Shown here one piece after another: positions 1 through 8,000 of a stretch of DNA of 12,285 nt. Every line of letters starts with the position of its first letter. Within the stretch, counting starts at the first letter, position 1. Position numbers and translations under genes: made by a program. The stretch is from an uncultured Clostridia bacterium. Lineage in GTDB: Bacteria; Bacillota; Clostridia; Christensenellales; Borkfalkiaceae. The notes beneath the pieces are model-generated. The model saw nothing but the letters and a program-made list of their open reading frames with translations. It did not search any database and was not told the origin of the DNA. The DNA is taken from positions 1 to 12,285 of the forward strand of contig CATZIC010000061.1 of assembly GCA_958419945.1 (NCBI GenBank), given 5' to 3'.

Positions 1-73
1 AGAAAGAACCAATAAGCCTCCTATTAAAGACTAAATAATTACCGATATAGTTAATTAGTTATAGTCTACTCTG

Positions 74-105
74 CGGCGTACCGAAATCGGTACGCCGTAA
101 TTTTT
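74..105 (+). terminator. Intrinsic terminator of the upstream unit
   Basis: An 11-bp perfect stem (CGGCGTACCGA at 74-84 pairing with TCGGTACGCCG at 87-97) is followed by TAA and a run of five T at 101-105. The drawn loop is only two bases, so the top A-T pair probably opens to give a four-base loop. It lies before the promoter at 133 and most likely ends a transcript entering from the left. All three forward frames are closed within bases 1-37, so no coding sequence in the first 73 bases can be assigned. Confidence 0.8.
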
Positions 106-132
106 GGATTTTATAAAATTCTGCTGTTTATC

Positions 133-161
133 TTGACTTTTTTCTTTATTTAAAGTATAAT
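133..161 (+). promoter_or_regulatory. Sigma-A type promoter for the two-component operon
   Basis: TTGACT at 133-138 and TATAAT at 156-161 are separated by exactly 17 bases, one mismatch from the housekeeping consensus. Transcription would start near 168, leaving a short leader of about 20 bases before the ATG at 190. A perfect 12-bp palindrome, ATTTTATAAAAT (108-119), sits 13 bases upstream of the -35 box. It could be an operator but is simple AT-rich sequence. Confidence 0.8.
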
Positions 162-189
162 TATTTATAATAAATCACGGTGGTAAACT

Positions 190-1440
190 ATGTACAAAAT
201 GCTCATCGTCGACGACGAATACTTGGTAAGAGTCGGCATATCCGAAACGATTGAATGGAACAAATACGGCATAGAAATCGTCGGTACGGCGGTAAACGGA
301 CAGGACGGTCTTGATAAAATAGACCAATACGTGCCCGATATAATAATCAGCGATATAAAAATGCCCGTGCTCGACGGCATGGGGCTTGTAAGCGCATTAT
401 ACGACAAAAATTACGACGGTATAATCATTATGCTTTCGGGGTATAACGAATTTGAATACGCCAAAACAACGCTTGAAAAGGGCGTTTTTAAGTATCTACT
501 TAAGCCCATCGACAATGAAGAGCTTATTTCCGTCGTGGTATCGGCAAAAGAAAAATTGGAAAAACGCCGTAAAATGGATATGTACCTTTCGGATATCGAC
601 GTAGGGCTTCCCATAATAAAAAACAGCATAGCGGACTCGATATTCCACGGCGCCACGATAGACCAAAACTTTCTTGCAAAGATGGCGCTTTACGACATGC
701 CGAGGATAGATAAAGGTGTGGTAATTTACTGCCGTGCGGACGAAGGCACCGCAGGAAACGACGCCGTGCGCGAAGAAAACCTTAAAAAATCCATCGAAAT
801 CGTGCGTGCTAACACTTTATCGATACTATCAAACCATAAAGTCATATATTCTCAGGCGGAAAAGCGTATCGCTTTTGCCACCGATTTTACTGACGTTGAC
901 GAACTTGAAAAGCGGCTTAATATAATGCTCAGAAGTTACGAAAAGCAATCCCCCGTACTGTTATCCGTGGGAATCAGCGCGGTATTTAACGGTTTAAACG
1001 AAATCCCCTCCGCTTTCGGAACCGCAAAATTCATTGCCGCAAACAAACTTTACAACGTAAACAGCGTTTACGTCGAAGATAACGCCAACAAAAATTCCAA
1101 ACTGTACCGCCGCCACATCGTGGACGCTTTGCAGTTTATAGCCGAGCATTACGGTGACAACGACCTGAAAATAAAAACGGTTGCGGACGCACTTTACGTG
1201 TCGGAAAGTTACCTTATGCACCTATTTAAAGACGAACTCGGCAAAACCTTCAACACCTGTCTCACGGAATACCGCATTATGACGGCAAAACGCCTTTTAT
1301 TGGAGCAAACCTACCGTGTTTACGAAATTGCGGAAATGGTGGGCTACGTGGATATGAAATATTTCGGGCAGGTTTTCAGAAAATCCGAGGGCTTGACCCC
1401 AAGCGAATACGTGAGAAAGCACAATGAAAAAAAATCTTAG
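190..1440 (+). CDS. YesN-type response regulator, REC plus AraC-family DNA-binding domain
   Basis: This is a cytoplasmic transcription regulator that would be phosphorylated by the neighbouring kinase. The receiver domain covers roughly residues 1-120, with the acidic pair D8/D9, phospho-acceptor D55 in SDIKMP, S83 in place of the usual Thr/Ser, and K105 in LLKPI. Residues of about 130-300 form the linker typical of YesN proteins, including a stretch (LLSVGIS) like a degenerate GGDEF region. The C-terminal 110 residues carry two AraC helix-turn-helix motifs, with the usual VADALYVSESYLMHLFK and IAEMVGY signatures. The length of 416 is slightly short for YesN relatives (about 500). The ATG at 190 follows GGTGG with six bases between, a modest ribosome site. 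The 3' end overlaps the kinase gene by 17 bases, implying coupled translation. Family members usually control sugar uptake or cell-surface genes; the target here cannot be read from the window. Confidence 0.93.
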   Translation: MYKMLIVDDEYLVRVGISETIEWNKYGIEIVGTAVNGQDGLDKIDQYVPDIIISDIKMPVLDGMGLVSALYDKNYDGIIIMLSGYNEFEYAKTTLEKGVFKYLLKPIDNEELISVVVSAKEKLEKRRKMDMYLSDIDVGLPIIKNSIADSIFHGATIDQNFLAKMALYDMPRIDKGVVIYCRADEGTAGNDAVREENLKKSIEIVRANTLSILSNHKVIYSQAEKRIAFATDFTDVDELEKRLNIMLRSYEKQSPVLLSVGISAVFNGLNEIPSAFGTAKFIAANKLYNVNSVYVEDNANKNSKLYRRHIVDALQFIAEHYGDNDLKIKTVADALYVSESYLMHLFKDELGKTFNTCLTEYRIMTAKRLLLEQTYRVYEIAEMVGYVDMKYFGQVFRKSEGLTPSEYVRKHNEKKS

Positions 1441-3124
1441 TAAAAAATTCGCCTTAATCTTCACGTCGGCTTTGGGCGTTCTGCTTATTGTAACCCTCGT
1501 GTTCGTGCAGATAACCGCCGAAGTCTTTGCGGAAGGCTATATCGAGGATGACGTTAAAAACAGCCATAAATCGGTAAACAGAGATATCTGCGACCTTTTG
1601 GACGAGGCCGTCTACGGCTATACGAGGCTTACCGCCACCAACCCGACCAATTACGAGGCAAACGAAGTCCTTTTCGATAACGAAAAGATCTACGAGGAAA
1701 GAAAAGAGGCTTTTTTATCGGTAGTATCGTCCGCTTCCCTCTCTAAAGACTACCTAAGCGTTGTAATGTGTATAGGCGATTCGGTGTTTTCTATTTCTGA
1801 CGATTACGCCCTTCCCGACAAGAATTTTGCAAACCTTCTTACCACAAGCCGCGCGTCTCTTCTATACAACGCCGATACAGCAAGATACGATTATATCGAG
1901 GTGGGAAGACATATGCAAAAAACCCTTTACGGGGCTGAAGGCTACGTGGTATTCTACCTCGATTGCGCCGTTTTAACGGACTCCTGCCTCGGCGCCAAAC
2001 AATTCGCCGACGCAATGACTTCCTGCTTTATAGTGGACGAAAACCACCAAATTATAGGTAAATCGGACGGAGCGGACGTCGGCAAAGCCATTTTCGAAAC
2101 TTCCTCTTTCCCCCTTAAAGAAAGCATAATAAAGGAAAAAATCGACGGCAAAAACAGCATCGTAGCCATAACCGAGGTTTCAGATAACTACGGCTTTTCC
2201 TGGTACGTAATATCGGTTTCAGACGAGGCGGAACTCAAAAAGGGTTATAACACTTTGACCTATATTCTGCTTGCGGTCGGGGCTATTTGTTTTATCGTGG
2301 TGCTTTTGATTGCCTTTAAAGTCTCAAAAACCACCACCGCGCCCGTAAATAAACTTTCCAAAAAAATATCCTCGGTGGACCTAAAAAACCGCAGCGGCAT
2401 ATTCGAAATGGGCAAAGAGGGCGACGAGATTTACGAGCTTGAAAAAAGTTACGACGACATGCTAAACAGGATTTTCTCCCTTATGGACGAAAATAAGGAA
2501 AACATGGAAACACAGCGTAAACTTGAAATCGACGCCCTTCAAATGCAGATAAACCCCCATTTTTTATATAACACCCTCGACGCAATAGCCTGGATGGCTA
2601 AAATCAAAAAGCAGACGGAAATAGAAAAACTTACCATAAACCTTGCCAAATTTTTCAGGCTGAGTTTGCATAAGGGCGATAAATATATCTATCTTAAAGA
2701 GGAAGCCGAACTTGTCGGGCATTTTTTGGAAATAGAAAAAATAAGATTTCCCGACACAATTTCTTACGAGTGCAATATTCCCGAAGATATCGGAGAATAT
2801 AAGGTACTGAAACTTATTCTGCAACCGATAGTCGAGAACTGCGCAAAGCACGCCTTTTACGGCAGAACGGAGGTCGGCGTTATAAAAATTACCGCAAAAT
2901 CCTTCGGCGACGATATAGAAATCTACGTTGAAGACAACGGCTGCGGTTTCGTCGTTCCCGATGACTTTTTAACCCATAAAAATAACGATAAAAAAGGCGG
3001 CTACGGACTATATAACGTAAACGAAAGAATCCGCCTCGAATATGGCGAGGGCTACGGCTTAAAAGTTGAATCGAAAGTCGGCGTGGGAACTATCGTTACG
3101 GTAAAAATAAAGAAGAACATTTGA
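1424..3124 (+). CDS. YesM-type membrane sensor histidine kinase
   Basis: This is the partner of the upstream response regulator. A first membrane helix lies at about residues 8-32, an extracellular region of about 245 residues that I read as Cache-like follows, and a second helix spans about 278-302. A HAMP linker then runs to roughly residue 355. The His_kinase domain carries the phospho-acceptor H379 in QINPHFLYNTLDA. The ATP-binding HATPase_c domain has the N-box N472 (IVENCAKHAF), the G1 box EDNGCGF with D504, and the GGYGLYNVNERIRLEYG segment. All key residues are present and the length of 566 is normal for the LytS/YesM class. The start overlaps the regulator gene by 17 bases. The extracellular sensor has no recognisable ligand signature, so the stimulus is unknown. 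The stop at 3122-3124 is only five bases before a second copy of the next gene's original start. Confidence 0.93.
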   Translation: MKKNLSKKFALIFTSALGVLLIVTLVFVQITAEVFAEGYIEDDVKNSHKSVNRDICDLLDEAVYGYTRLTATNPTNYEANEVLFDNEKIYEERKEAFLSVVSSASLSKDYLSVVMCIGDSVFSISDDYALPDKNFANLLTTSRASLLYNADTARYDYIEVGRHMQKTLYGAEGYVVFYLDCAVLTDSCLGAKQFADAMTSCFIVDENHQIIGKSDGADVGKAIFETSSFPLKESIIKEKIDGKNSIVAITEVSDNYGFSWYVISVSDEAELKKGYNTLTYILLAVGAICFIVVLLIAFKVSKTTTAPVNKLSKKISSVDLKNRSGIFEMGKEGDEIYELEKSYDDMLNRIFSLMDENKENMETQRKLEIDALQMQINPHFLYNTLDAIAWMAKIKKQTEIEKLTINLAKFFRLSLHKGDKYIYLKEEAELVGHFLEIEKIRFPDTISYECNIPEDIGEYKVLKLILQPIVENCAKHAFYGRTEVGVIKITAKSFGDDIEIYVEDNGCGFVVPDDFLTHKNNDKKGGYGLYNVNERIRLEYGEGYGLKVESKVGVGTIVTVKIKKNI

Positions 3125-3146
3125 TTTTTATGTTTATTAAACTTCG
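3123..3146 (+). repeat. Left copy of the duplicated start of the third gene
   Basis: These 24 bases match 3572-3594 except for one extra T, and share ATGTTTATTAAACTTCG exactly. The copy contains an ATG (3130) that opens a 21-codon frame beginning MFIKLR, the same first residues as the downstream sensor, and runs to a TGA at 3193 inside the repeat cluster. It lies five bases after the kinase stop, which is normal operon spacing, so I infer this was the original start of the third gene before the repeats arrived. Confidence 0.75.
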
Positions 3147-3154
3147 TTCACCCC

Positions 3155-3228
3155 TTGGCTCCTTTGTGCAAAGGGAGCTGGCTCGTAGAGCCTGAGGGAT
3201 TGTCTGTCCGACGTAAGGTCGGACTTCT
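3155..3228 (+). repeat. Three-hairpin repeat B, copy 1
   Basis: The unit has three consecutive hairpins. The first is CTCCTTTGTGCAAAGGGAG, the second GGCTC-GTA-GAGCC, and the third GTCCGAC-GTAAG-GTCGGAC. The core TGAGGGATTGTC lies between the second and third. Copies at 3440-3511, 4697-4781 and 4869-4935 (reverse strand) keep this order with different stem sequences. No open frame is conserved, so it is not protein-coding. I know similar sequences from gut Clostridia genomes but cannot attach an established family name. Confidence 0.8.
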
Positions 3229-3249
3229 AAATACTAAAATCCTATCCAC

Positions 3250-3310
3250 CGTCATTGCGAGGAGCGCAAGCTCCGTGGCAATCCAGACACCCAAGTTAAT
3301 TTAGCGTCAG
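3250..3310 (+). repeat. Repeat A, copy 1, with conserved tail
   Basis: It begins CGTCATTGCGAGGAGC, has a short variable loop, then GCTCCGTGGCAATCCAGA. The two halves can fold into an imperfect hairpin. The following 24 bases, ending TTAGCGTCAG, are identical after the copy at 3379, so the real unit is longer than the palindrome. This resembles the dispersed GTCATTGCGAGG...GTGGCAATCC intergenic repeat found in several bacterial phyla. Confidence 0.8.
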
Positions 3311-3351
3311 CACAGCTCCATACGTAGCAAAAGAAGCCATGCCTACTTTAC

Positions 3352-3364
3352 CGTCATTGCGAGG
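3352..3364 (+). repeat. Truncated repeat A fragment
   Basis: Thirteen bases, CGTCATTGCGAGG, exactly match the left end of repeat A and are then cut off. The full copy at 3379 begins 14 bases later. It looks like a broken unit or an internal tandem event. Confidence 0.55.
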
Positions 3365-3378
3365 TAATTTATCCCCCT

Positions 3379-3438
3379 CGTCATTGCGAGGAGCAAGGCT
3401 CCGTGGCAATCCAGACACCCAAGTTAATTTAGCGTCAG
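3379..3438 (+). repeat. Repeat A, copy 3, joined to repeat B
   Basis: This is a full copy of repeat A with a loop differing from copy 1 (AAG against GCAA) and the same tail ending TTAGCGTCAG. Repeat B begins immediately, at 3440. The A-tail-B order recurs at 4636-4781, suggesting that A and B can travel or be maintained as one composite unit. Confidence 0.8.
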
Positions 3439-3439
3439 C

Positions 3440-3511
3440 CTGGCTCCTTTGTGTAAAAGGAGCTGTCGGCGTATGCCGACTGAGGGATTGTCGTTCCCAC
3501 AAGGGAACTTC
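3440..3511 (+). repeat. Three-hairpin repeat B, copy 2
   Basis: It has the same layout as copy 1 but other stems. Hairpin 1 is CTCCTTT with AAAGGAG. Hairpin 2 is GTCGGC-GTAT-GCCGAC. Hairpin 3 is GTTCCC-ACAA-GGGAAC. The core TGAGGGATTGTC is unchanged. The stem changes are compensated on both arms. The remaining 60 bases before the next gene hold no clear signal, and no good Shine-Dalgarno sequence precedes the ATG at 3578. Confidence 0.8.
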
Positions 3512-3571
3512 AATAATAATTAAAACCGCGCCCCATAATGACGAAAACGATAAAATTAAGTAATTCTATTA

Positions 3572-3594
3572 GATTTTATGTTTATTAAACTTCG
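3572..3594 (+). repeat. Right copy of the duplicated gene start
   Basis: These 23 bases match 3123-3146 with a single T missing. They include the present start codon at 3578 and the first codons (MFIKLR) of the truncated sensor. With the left copy they bracket the whole repeat cluster, as a target-site duplication would. Confidence 0.75.
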
Positions 3595-4513
3595 CAGAAA
3601 GATATTTAACAGCATATTTTTCGTGATACTCGGTTTCGTAATTTTGCTTACCGCAATTTCCTTTGCGATAATCGCAAAAAACCTTACCGATTCCCAAAAG
3701 TCAAGGACGGTTTCCAACGCCGAAAGCGGGGTAAGAAGCCTTTCCTTTTACTTTTCCACAGCCATGGGATTCGTGGAAAACAGCGCCAAAAATGCGGAGG
3801 TTATCGACGCACTTTCCGGAACGTCCGCAAGCGACGTAACCCCAAGATTAAACGAACTTTGCGACTATGCCGTAACAATCGACGGCGTAACCCTTTACGG
3901 CTATAACGGCTATACCGCCTACTCCGCCGGCGTAGGCGCCCCGCCGAGTTTGGAAAACTTAAAATCAGTGAAGGAAATAAACGATTTTATATTATCCGAA
4001 AGTAGCACTATCGTGTCCGTCCGAAACGTTGCCGTATGCGGAACCTATCATTCCAACCTATACCCCTCCGAAAAAGGCATAGTTTCCTGCATCTCGAAAG
4101 TTTACGACGGAAAAGCCGCCGTAGGTCTTATCGTTGCCGATATACTCCCTGAAAATTTATGTAAGGAAAGGCTTAATTCGGAAAGTTTCAATTCCAAAAG
4201 TACCACTTTTATTTTCGGCTCCGAACTCATAACCGACGACCAAAACTTTAAGGAATATTTCGAAAAAACAAAGCCTTTCGGAACGACAAAAGACGGAAAA
4301 TATTACCTTGCCACAGCTAAATCTTCAAGCGGTTTTTCCGTCGCCGTGTTTGCGCCTAAAAACAGCTTTAAAAAACGCTTACTTATGCTATTTGCCGCAT
4401 TTTGCCTTTTCGATACGGCGGTAATTTTGACAGGCGCCGCTTTTTCTCGCTTCGTTTCCGCAAAAGCCGTCAATCCCCTCGACAACCTCTATAACCGCAT
4501 GACCTCGGTATGA
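3578..4513 (+). CDS. Truncated sensor: Cache-like membrane protein lacking its kinase
   Basis: The 311 residues read like the front half of a YesM-type sensor kinase. A membrane helix lies at about residues 9-33, followed by an extracellular Cache-like region of about 230 residues and a second helix at about 268-290. The first HAMP helix (AVNPLDNLYNRM) follows, and then a stop. In the kinase upstream the corresponding point (KKISSV) continues into HAMP, His_kinase and ATPase domains; none of these is found before 5060. The frame is otherwise intact over 311 codons, so truncation is recent or the remainder is still used, for example as a ligand-binding partner. Both ends touch repeat clusters: the start lies in a duplicated 23-mer with no visible ribosome site, and the stop falls where an ATGAAG-rich repeat begins. 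I regard it as a probable decaying gene, though a functional kinase-less sensor is possible. Confidence 0.7.
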   Translation: MFIKLRRKIFNSIFFVILGFVILLTAISFAIIAKNLTDSQKSRTVSNAESGVRSLSFYFSTAMGFVENSAKNAEVIDALSGTSASDVTPRLNELCDYAVTIDGVTLYGYNGYTAYSAGVGAPPSLENLKSVKEINDFILSESSTIVSVRNVAVCGTYHSNLYPSEKGIVSCISKVYDGKAAVGLIVADILPENLCKERLNSESFNSKSTTFIFGSELITDDQNFKEYFEKTKPFGTTKDGKYYLATAKSSSGFSVAVFAPKNSFKKRLLMLFAAFCLFDTAVILTGAAFSRFVSAKAVNPLDNLYNRMTSV

Positions 4514-4560
4514 AATGCGACTTCGTCGCAATGAAGGAATGAAGAATGAAGACGCTATTG
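4514..4560 (+). repeat. Hairpin plus ATGAAG-rich repeat at the truncation point
   Basis: Directly after the stop of the truncated sensor comes a short hairpin (TGCGAC-TTC-GTCGCA, about 4516-4531), then imperfect tandem AATGAAG units (AATGAAGGAATGAAGAATGA). The composition differs from the coding sequence before it. I have the impression that similar short repeats occur between genes in Clostridia, but only one copy is visible here. Confidence 0.45.
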
Positions 4561-4581
4561 CTAATGAAGAAATGGGCATAA

Positions 4582-4603
4582 GGATTTAAAGTAATTATTT
4601 GAA
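4582..4603 (+). repeat. Copy of the flank of repeat B, degenerate unit
   Basis: This 22-mer matches 4850-4871 with one base lost and one gained; the shared core is TTTAAAGTAATTATT. At 4850 it adjoins a complete reverse-strand repeat B. Here it is followed by only a partial hairpin (TCC-CCTGC-GGA) and GATTGTC, so this is probably an eroded remnant of a further B unit. Confidence 0.5.
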
Positions 4604-4635
4604 AAATCCCCTGCGGAAGTGATTGTCCTTCCTCT

Positions 4636-4672
4636 CGTCATTGCGAGGAGCGTAGCTCCGTGGCAATCCAGA
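4636..4672 (+). repeat. Repeat A, copy 4
   Basis: CGTCATTGCGAGGAGC, loop GTA, then GCTCCGTGGCAATCCAGA. The 24-base tail (4673-4696) has diverged from the tails of copies 1 and 3 but keeps the length and a GCGCAG end, and leads straight into repeat B at 4697. Confidence 0.8.
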
Positions 4673-4696
4673 AGCCCAAATCTGATTTTGCGCAGC

Positions 4697-4781
4697 TTGC
4701 CTCCTTTGTGCAAAGGGAGGACGTCAAAGCCCGCAGGGTTTTGACAGGTAGGATTGTCCGTCCGACGTAAGGTCGGACTTC
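4697..4781 (+). repeat. Three-hairpin repeat B, copy 3
   Basis: Hairpin 1 is CTCCTTTGTGCAAAGGGAG. Hairpin 2 is longer than in the other copies: GTCAAAGCCC pairs with GGGTTTTGAC around GCA, with one G-T pair. Hairpin 3 is identical to copy 1. The GGATTGTC core is kept. The following 87 bases (4782-4868) are AT-rich and contain nothing else I recognise. Confidence 0.8.
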
Positions 4782-4868
4782 TGAAATAATAAAATCCTTA
4801 TTCCACAAAAAACCAGCTATGAGTTATATATCCACGCTTTTTACAACAAGGAATTTAAAGTAATTATT

Positions 4869-4935
4869 GAAGTTCCCTGCGGGAACGACAATCCTTCAGG
4901 CACTTACGTGCCAGCTCCCTTTGCACAAAGGCGCC
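4869..4935 (-). repeat. Three-hairpin repeat B, copy 4, inverted
   Basis: Read on the reverse strand it has hairpin 1 (GCCTTTGTGCAAAGGGAG, imperfect), hairpin 2 GGCAC-GTAA-GTGCC, core GGATTGTC and hairpin 3 GTTCCC-GCA-GGGAAC. It lies in the convergent gap, just past the terminators of the leftward operon, so it would be transcribed only by read-through of those. Confidence 0.8.
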
Positions 4936-4946
4936 AAAGCCAAAGG

Positions 4947-4969
4947 CAAAAAGCCGGGCTATAAGCCCG
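4947..4969 (-). terminator. Second terminator hairpin of the leftward operon
   Basis: On the reverse strand a 6-bp stem CGGGCT-TAT-AGCCCG (4969-4955) is followed by GCTTTTTG. It is short but GC-rich and followed by a T run. It lies about 10 bases beyond the stronger hairpin at 4980-5012 and probably acts as a backup. Confidence 0.55.
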
Positions 4970-4974
4970 TTATC

Positions 4975-5012
4975 AAACAAAAACGAGCGATTCAAATCGA
5001 ATCGCTCGTTTT
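4975..5012 (-). terminator. Main intrinsic terminator of the leftward operon
   Basis: ACGAGCGATTC (4983-4993) and GAATCGCTCGT (4999-5009) form an 11-bp perfect stem with a five-base loop, extended by A-T pairs. On the reverse strand it ends in TTTTTGTTTG. It lies about 50 bases after the stop at 5060. The forward strand also has a short T run after the stem, so it may work in both directions between the convergent operons. Confidence 0.8.
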
Positions 5013-5059
5013 AAGTTGTGTTTTAAAATGTTGCAACACTCATTCGGTAAAAGCTTTTG

Positions 5060-8000
5060 TCAAGTAGTCGCCGTGACCTTCTTTCTAATTTCTAATCTGT
5101 GGCCGTTACAATCCTTAACTACCGAACTAAGATCTACTACGCTGGAAGTGCCATCTGTTTGATATAGTGTAATCTCGTATGGGCCGTTTTCATCAATAAG
5201 GCTACTCCAAGCCCTGTATTCTGCTGAGATCATTGTATCTCTCAACTTTTCGCCATCAGTGAAAGTTAATTTTCCAGTGTCGGCGTCAGTAATAACGTCT
5301 TGTCTTTGAAGAAGCATAGTACATTCGCCCAATTTAAGCACTGCACTTGAATTACCTTTCCAAATGCCGTTAATAGTATCAGAGCGGCCTCCCATTGTTG
5401 CTCTTAAAACAGTTCCGCCTTGAACAGTAATACTTACTTTATCTAATCCTACGCCGCCGAAACTTTTGTTATTTTCCACGGCGATTCCGCACGCAACACC
5501 CATAATTTTGGGGGCAACGTCGGAAGCAGTCGGATTTTCTTTTCCGATTGTTACGGCTGCATAAGGTCCTACAGAAAATCCGTTTGTAGTATAACGTTGA
5601 GTCCTTCTTTCCGGCATATCTTCGAACGTGCCGCTGTATACAGTAGCCGTTGCAAGGCTAGTTTCACTACTGCCTGTAACAAATGCACCGCCGTTGAAGC
5701 CTTCGAAAAGTCCATCGTAAATAGTAAGATTTCCGCCGCCGCGCAACATAAAGCCGTAGTAGGAGCCGAGTCCGCTACCTGTAATATCATTATGCCCACT
5801 TTCGTGCTGTACCCATTCGGTATTTTTTCCTTTGAATATGCCGCTATATACGTCCGCTTTACCGCCGACAAGCAAAATTCCGTTGCCTTGTGCAGCATAG
5901 TAGGTGCCATGCTTTACTATTATATCTCCGGATTCTACCTTGATTCCCGGGCCGCCTGTTTCGGAAACAGCGTATTTCCAGTTATCATAACTTGGATTAC
6001 CGTCAAGATAATCGTAAGAATTATCCGCTTTACGATACCTTTTTTGTCCGAAAGTTTCGATCGTTATAAGCTGATTATAGTCGCCGTTGTGATCGGTGTG
6101 AAGAACCTGATAGCCCTTTTGCGCTTCGTCGGTGTAGAAAGTATCGTCGCGTTTACCAAGGTGAACGTCTCCGCCCTTGACGGAAATTCCGCCGCCTGCG
6201 TTACTTAACGAAATGTCTGTTCGATTGGCATAGAAAACGTCATTTTCTCCATATTTATCCGCCGCTTTACCCGACGTTACGTGAGCGTGCCACAAATCAA
6301 CTCTCGGCTGGTCGCTGCCTGTCAACTGTTCAACGTTGATAGCGCTACCCGCAAGCGGAATGTTGTACGGATCGTAAGCTGTTTGATTTTTGTTGTTTAC
6401 GCCGTGGAAATCCACGGTGAGTTTGCCGTTACAAGTAACCGAACCGCCCTTAATGTTGATGCCGTTGGTACTGATCATATAATATGCATTGGTCTTATTG
6501 ACGTCGGTAACGGACGGTATTGTAGCATCTGCATCGTCAATACGCTGATGAACGTTCTTTAGCTTCCAGGGCGTGGGTGCCGTAAGGTCGGTTTCGCTTC
6601 TTTCTCTTATGTTGCAGAAGATTGAAACGTCGGCCCCTTCGGCGACTGTCAAATTGTTTGTAGTCCCCGTTGTTCCGCCCGATACCATTGCGGTGGAAGT
6701 CATATAAATTGCCGAAGCGTTTATCGCTTGGAAATTGATCTTATTTTGGAAATTAAGTTGACCGTTGTTTATCACGATGCCTACGGAGTTGGTACGAACG
6801 TCGGCGTCGTGGATTGTTACCGTACCGTTTCGTATCGTCATTGTGGTCGTGGTGTATACGTTCGGGAAATTACCGCCTTGATCACGGTTGTCGATATTGG
6901 CGTTGCAGTTGTCCACCTCTACCTTAGAAGCGGTTCCGCCCATAGTAGTAGCATAAATACCACGCGAATATTGACTGCGCAAATTTAGATACATGCGCCC
7001 AACGTGTACTGTGCCGGATTTTGCTGCAATGCCGTAGTCGTCGGTACTGTTACAGTCGAGAATACGGTCGTAGTAGTTCACGAAATCAGGCGTTTGATAG
7101 TAGTCGTAATCGTGTTTATAAAGGTAGTTCCACTTTTTGTCCTTTTCCGTTGCGTCTTTGTTGATATAGCCGCCGTTTTGGTATCCAACCATACGTGTGC
7201 CTACGAACAAAGTGACTGTGGGAACTTTCTTTTTGTACTCTTCGGTCTGCTCGAAATTTTCATCCTTCGATGAATCGTACAGTCTTTCAATATTACCTTT
7301 TTCGGCAAAAATACCTGCCGTGTAGGAGCCGCCTAAAATCATACGCACTTTGCCAAGGCTTACCGTAGCGGTCGGGTCGTTAAGATAAACGCCCGCGCTC
7401 CACACCTTTTCACCGTGTTGCAAAGCTCCTGCATCCAACGTATTATTGCCCTCGTAGGCAACGTATTTTCCGTTTCCGTCGGGTCTGTCTTTATCGGGGA
7501 TTTCGGTTAAGGCATAAAGATTATTATTAGGATCGTTACCTTTGTATCCGCTGCCGACGATAAATTGTCCAGCGTAAACGTTTATTTTCGTATCGGTGGC
7601 GAAAGTCGTCAGCTCCGCCGTCGCTGCCCTTTCTTCTACGTAAACCCCGTAGCAATTTGCCACGTGGTCGAGATAGAAAATCGTGTAGTTATCGATAGAA
7701 ACACCCTTTGCTACCTCGCTTCCATCCGGGCCGTATACCGGTTGTTCACGCATTGGGTTGTACAAATCATTTTCACAACCGATATTGATTATTCCGCTGT
7801 TGGCGTAAATGCCCGTCGAGCGTTCCCCGCCCATAGAGAATATGGAAGAAACGACGTCGGTCGAATGACGGGTGGATTCGGCGTCCGTTGTGTCATAGGA
7901 ATAAATTCCATAACTGTAATCGCCCGGCTGAATGAATACGCAATTCGTTACGTTGACGTTGCCGCCTTCACTCAATATACCGATATTGTTACCGCCTGTT

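Noticed and set aside
108..119. AT palindrome upstream of the promoter as an operator
   Set aside because: Perfect 12-bp palindrome but of low complexity in an AT-rich stretch, without a second copy; chance is likely.
3296..3563. Short open frames on both strands across the first repeat cluster
   Set aside because: They translate repeats A and B directly and are broken in other copies, so they are not genes.
3155..4935. CRISPR array
   Set aside because: Repeats are few, of two unrelated kinds, in mixed orientation and irregularly spaced, with no unique spacers of constant length and no cas genes.
190..5060. Two-component pair as regulator of the SipW operon
   Set aside because: The operons are convergent, the promoter of the SipW operon is outside the window, and no shared binding site can be seen.
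4867..5067. 66-codon frame with TTG start
   Set aside because: It runs through repeat B, both terminator hairpins and into the end of the convergent gene; no coding signal.
5597..6208. 203-codon open frame on the forward strand
   Set aside because: Also antisense to the beta-helix gene; its hydrophobic stretches mirror the other strand and no family is recognisable.
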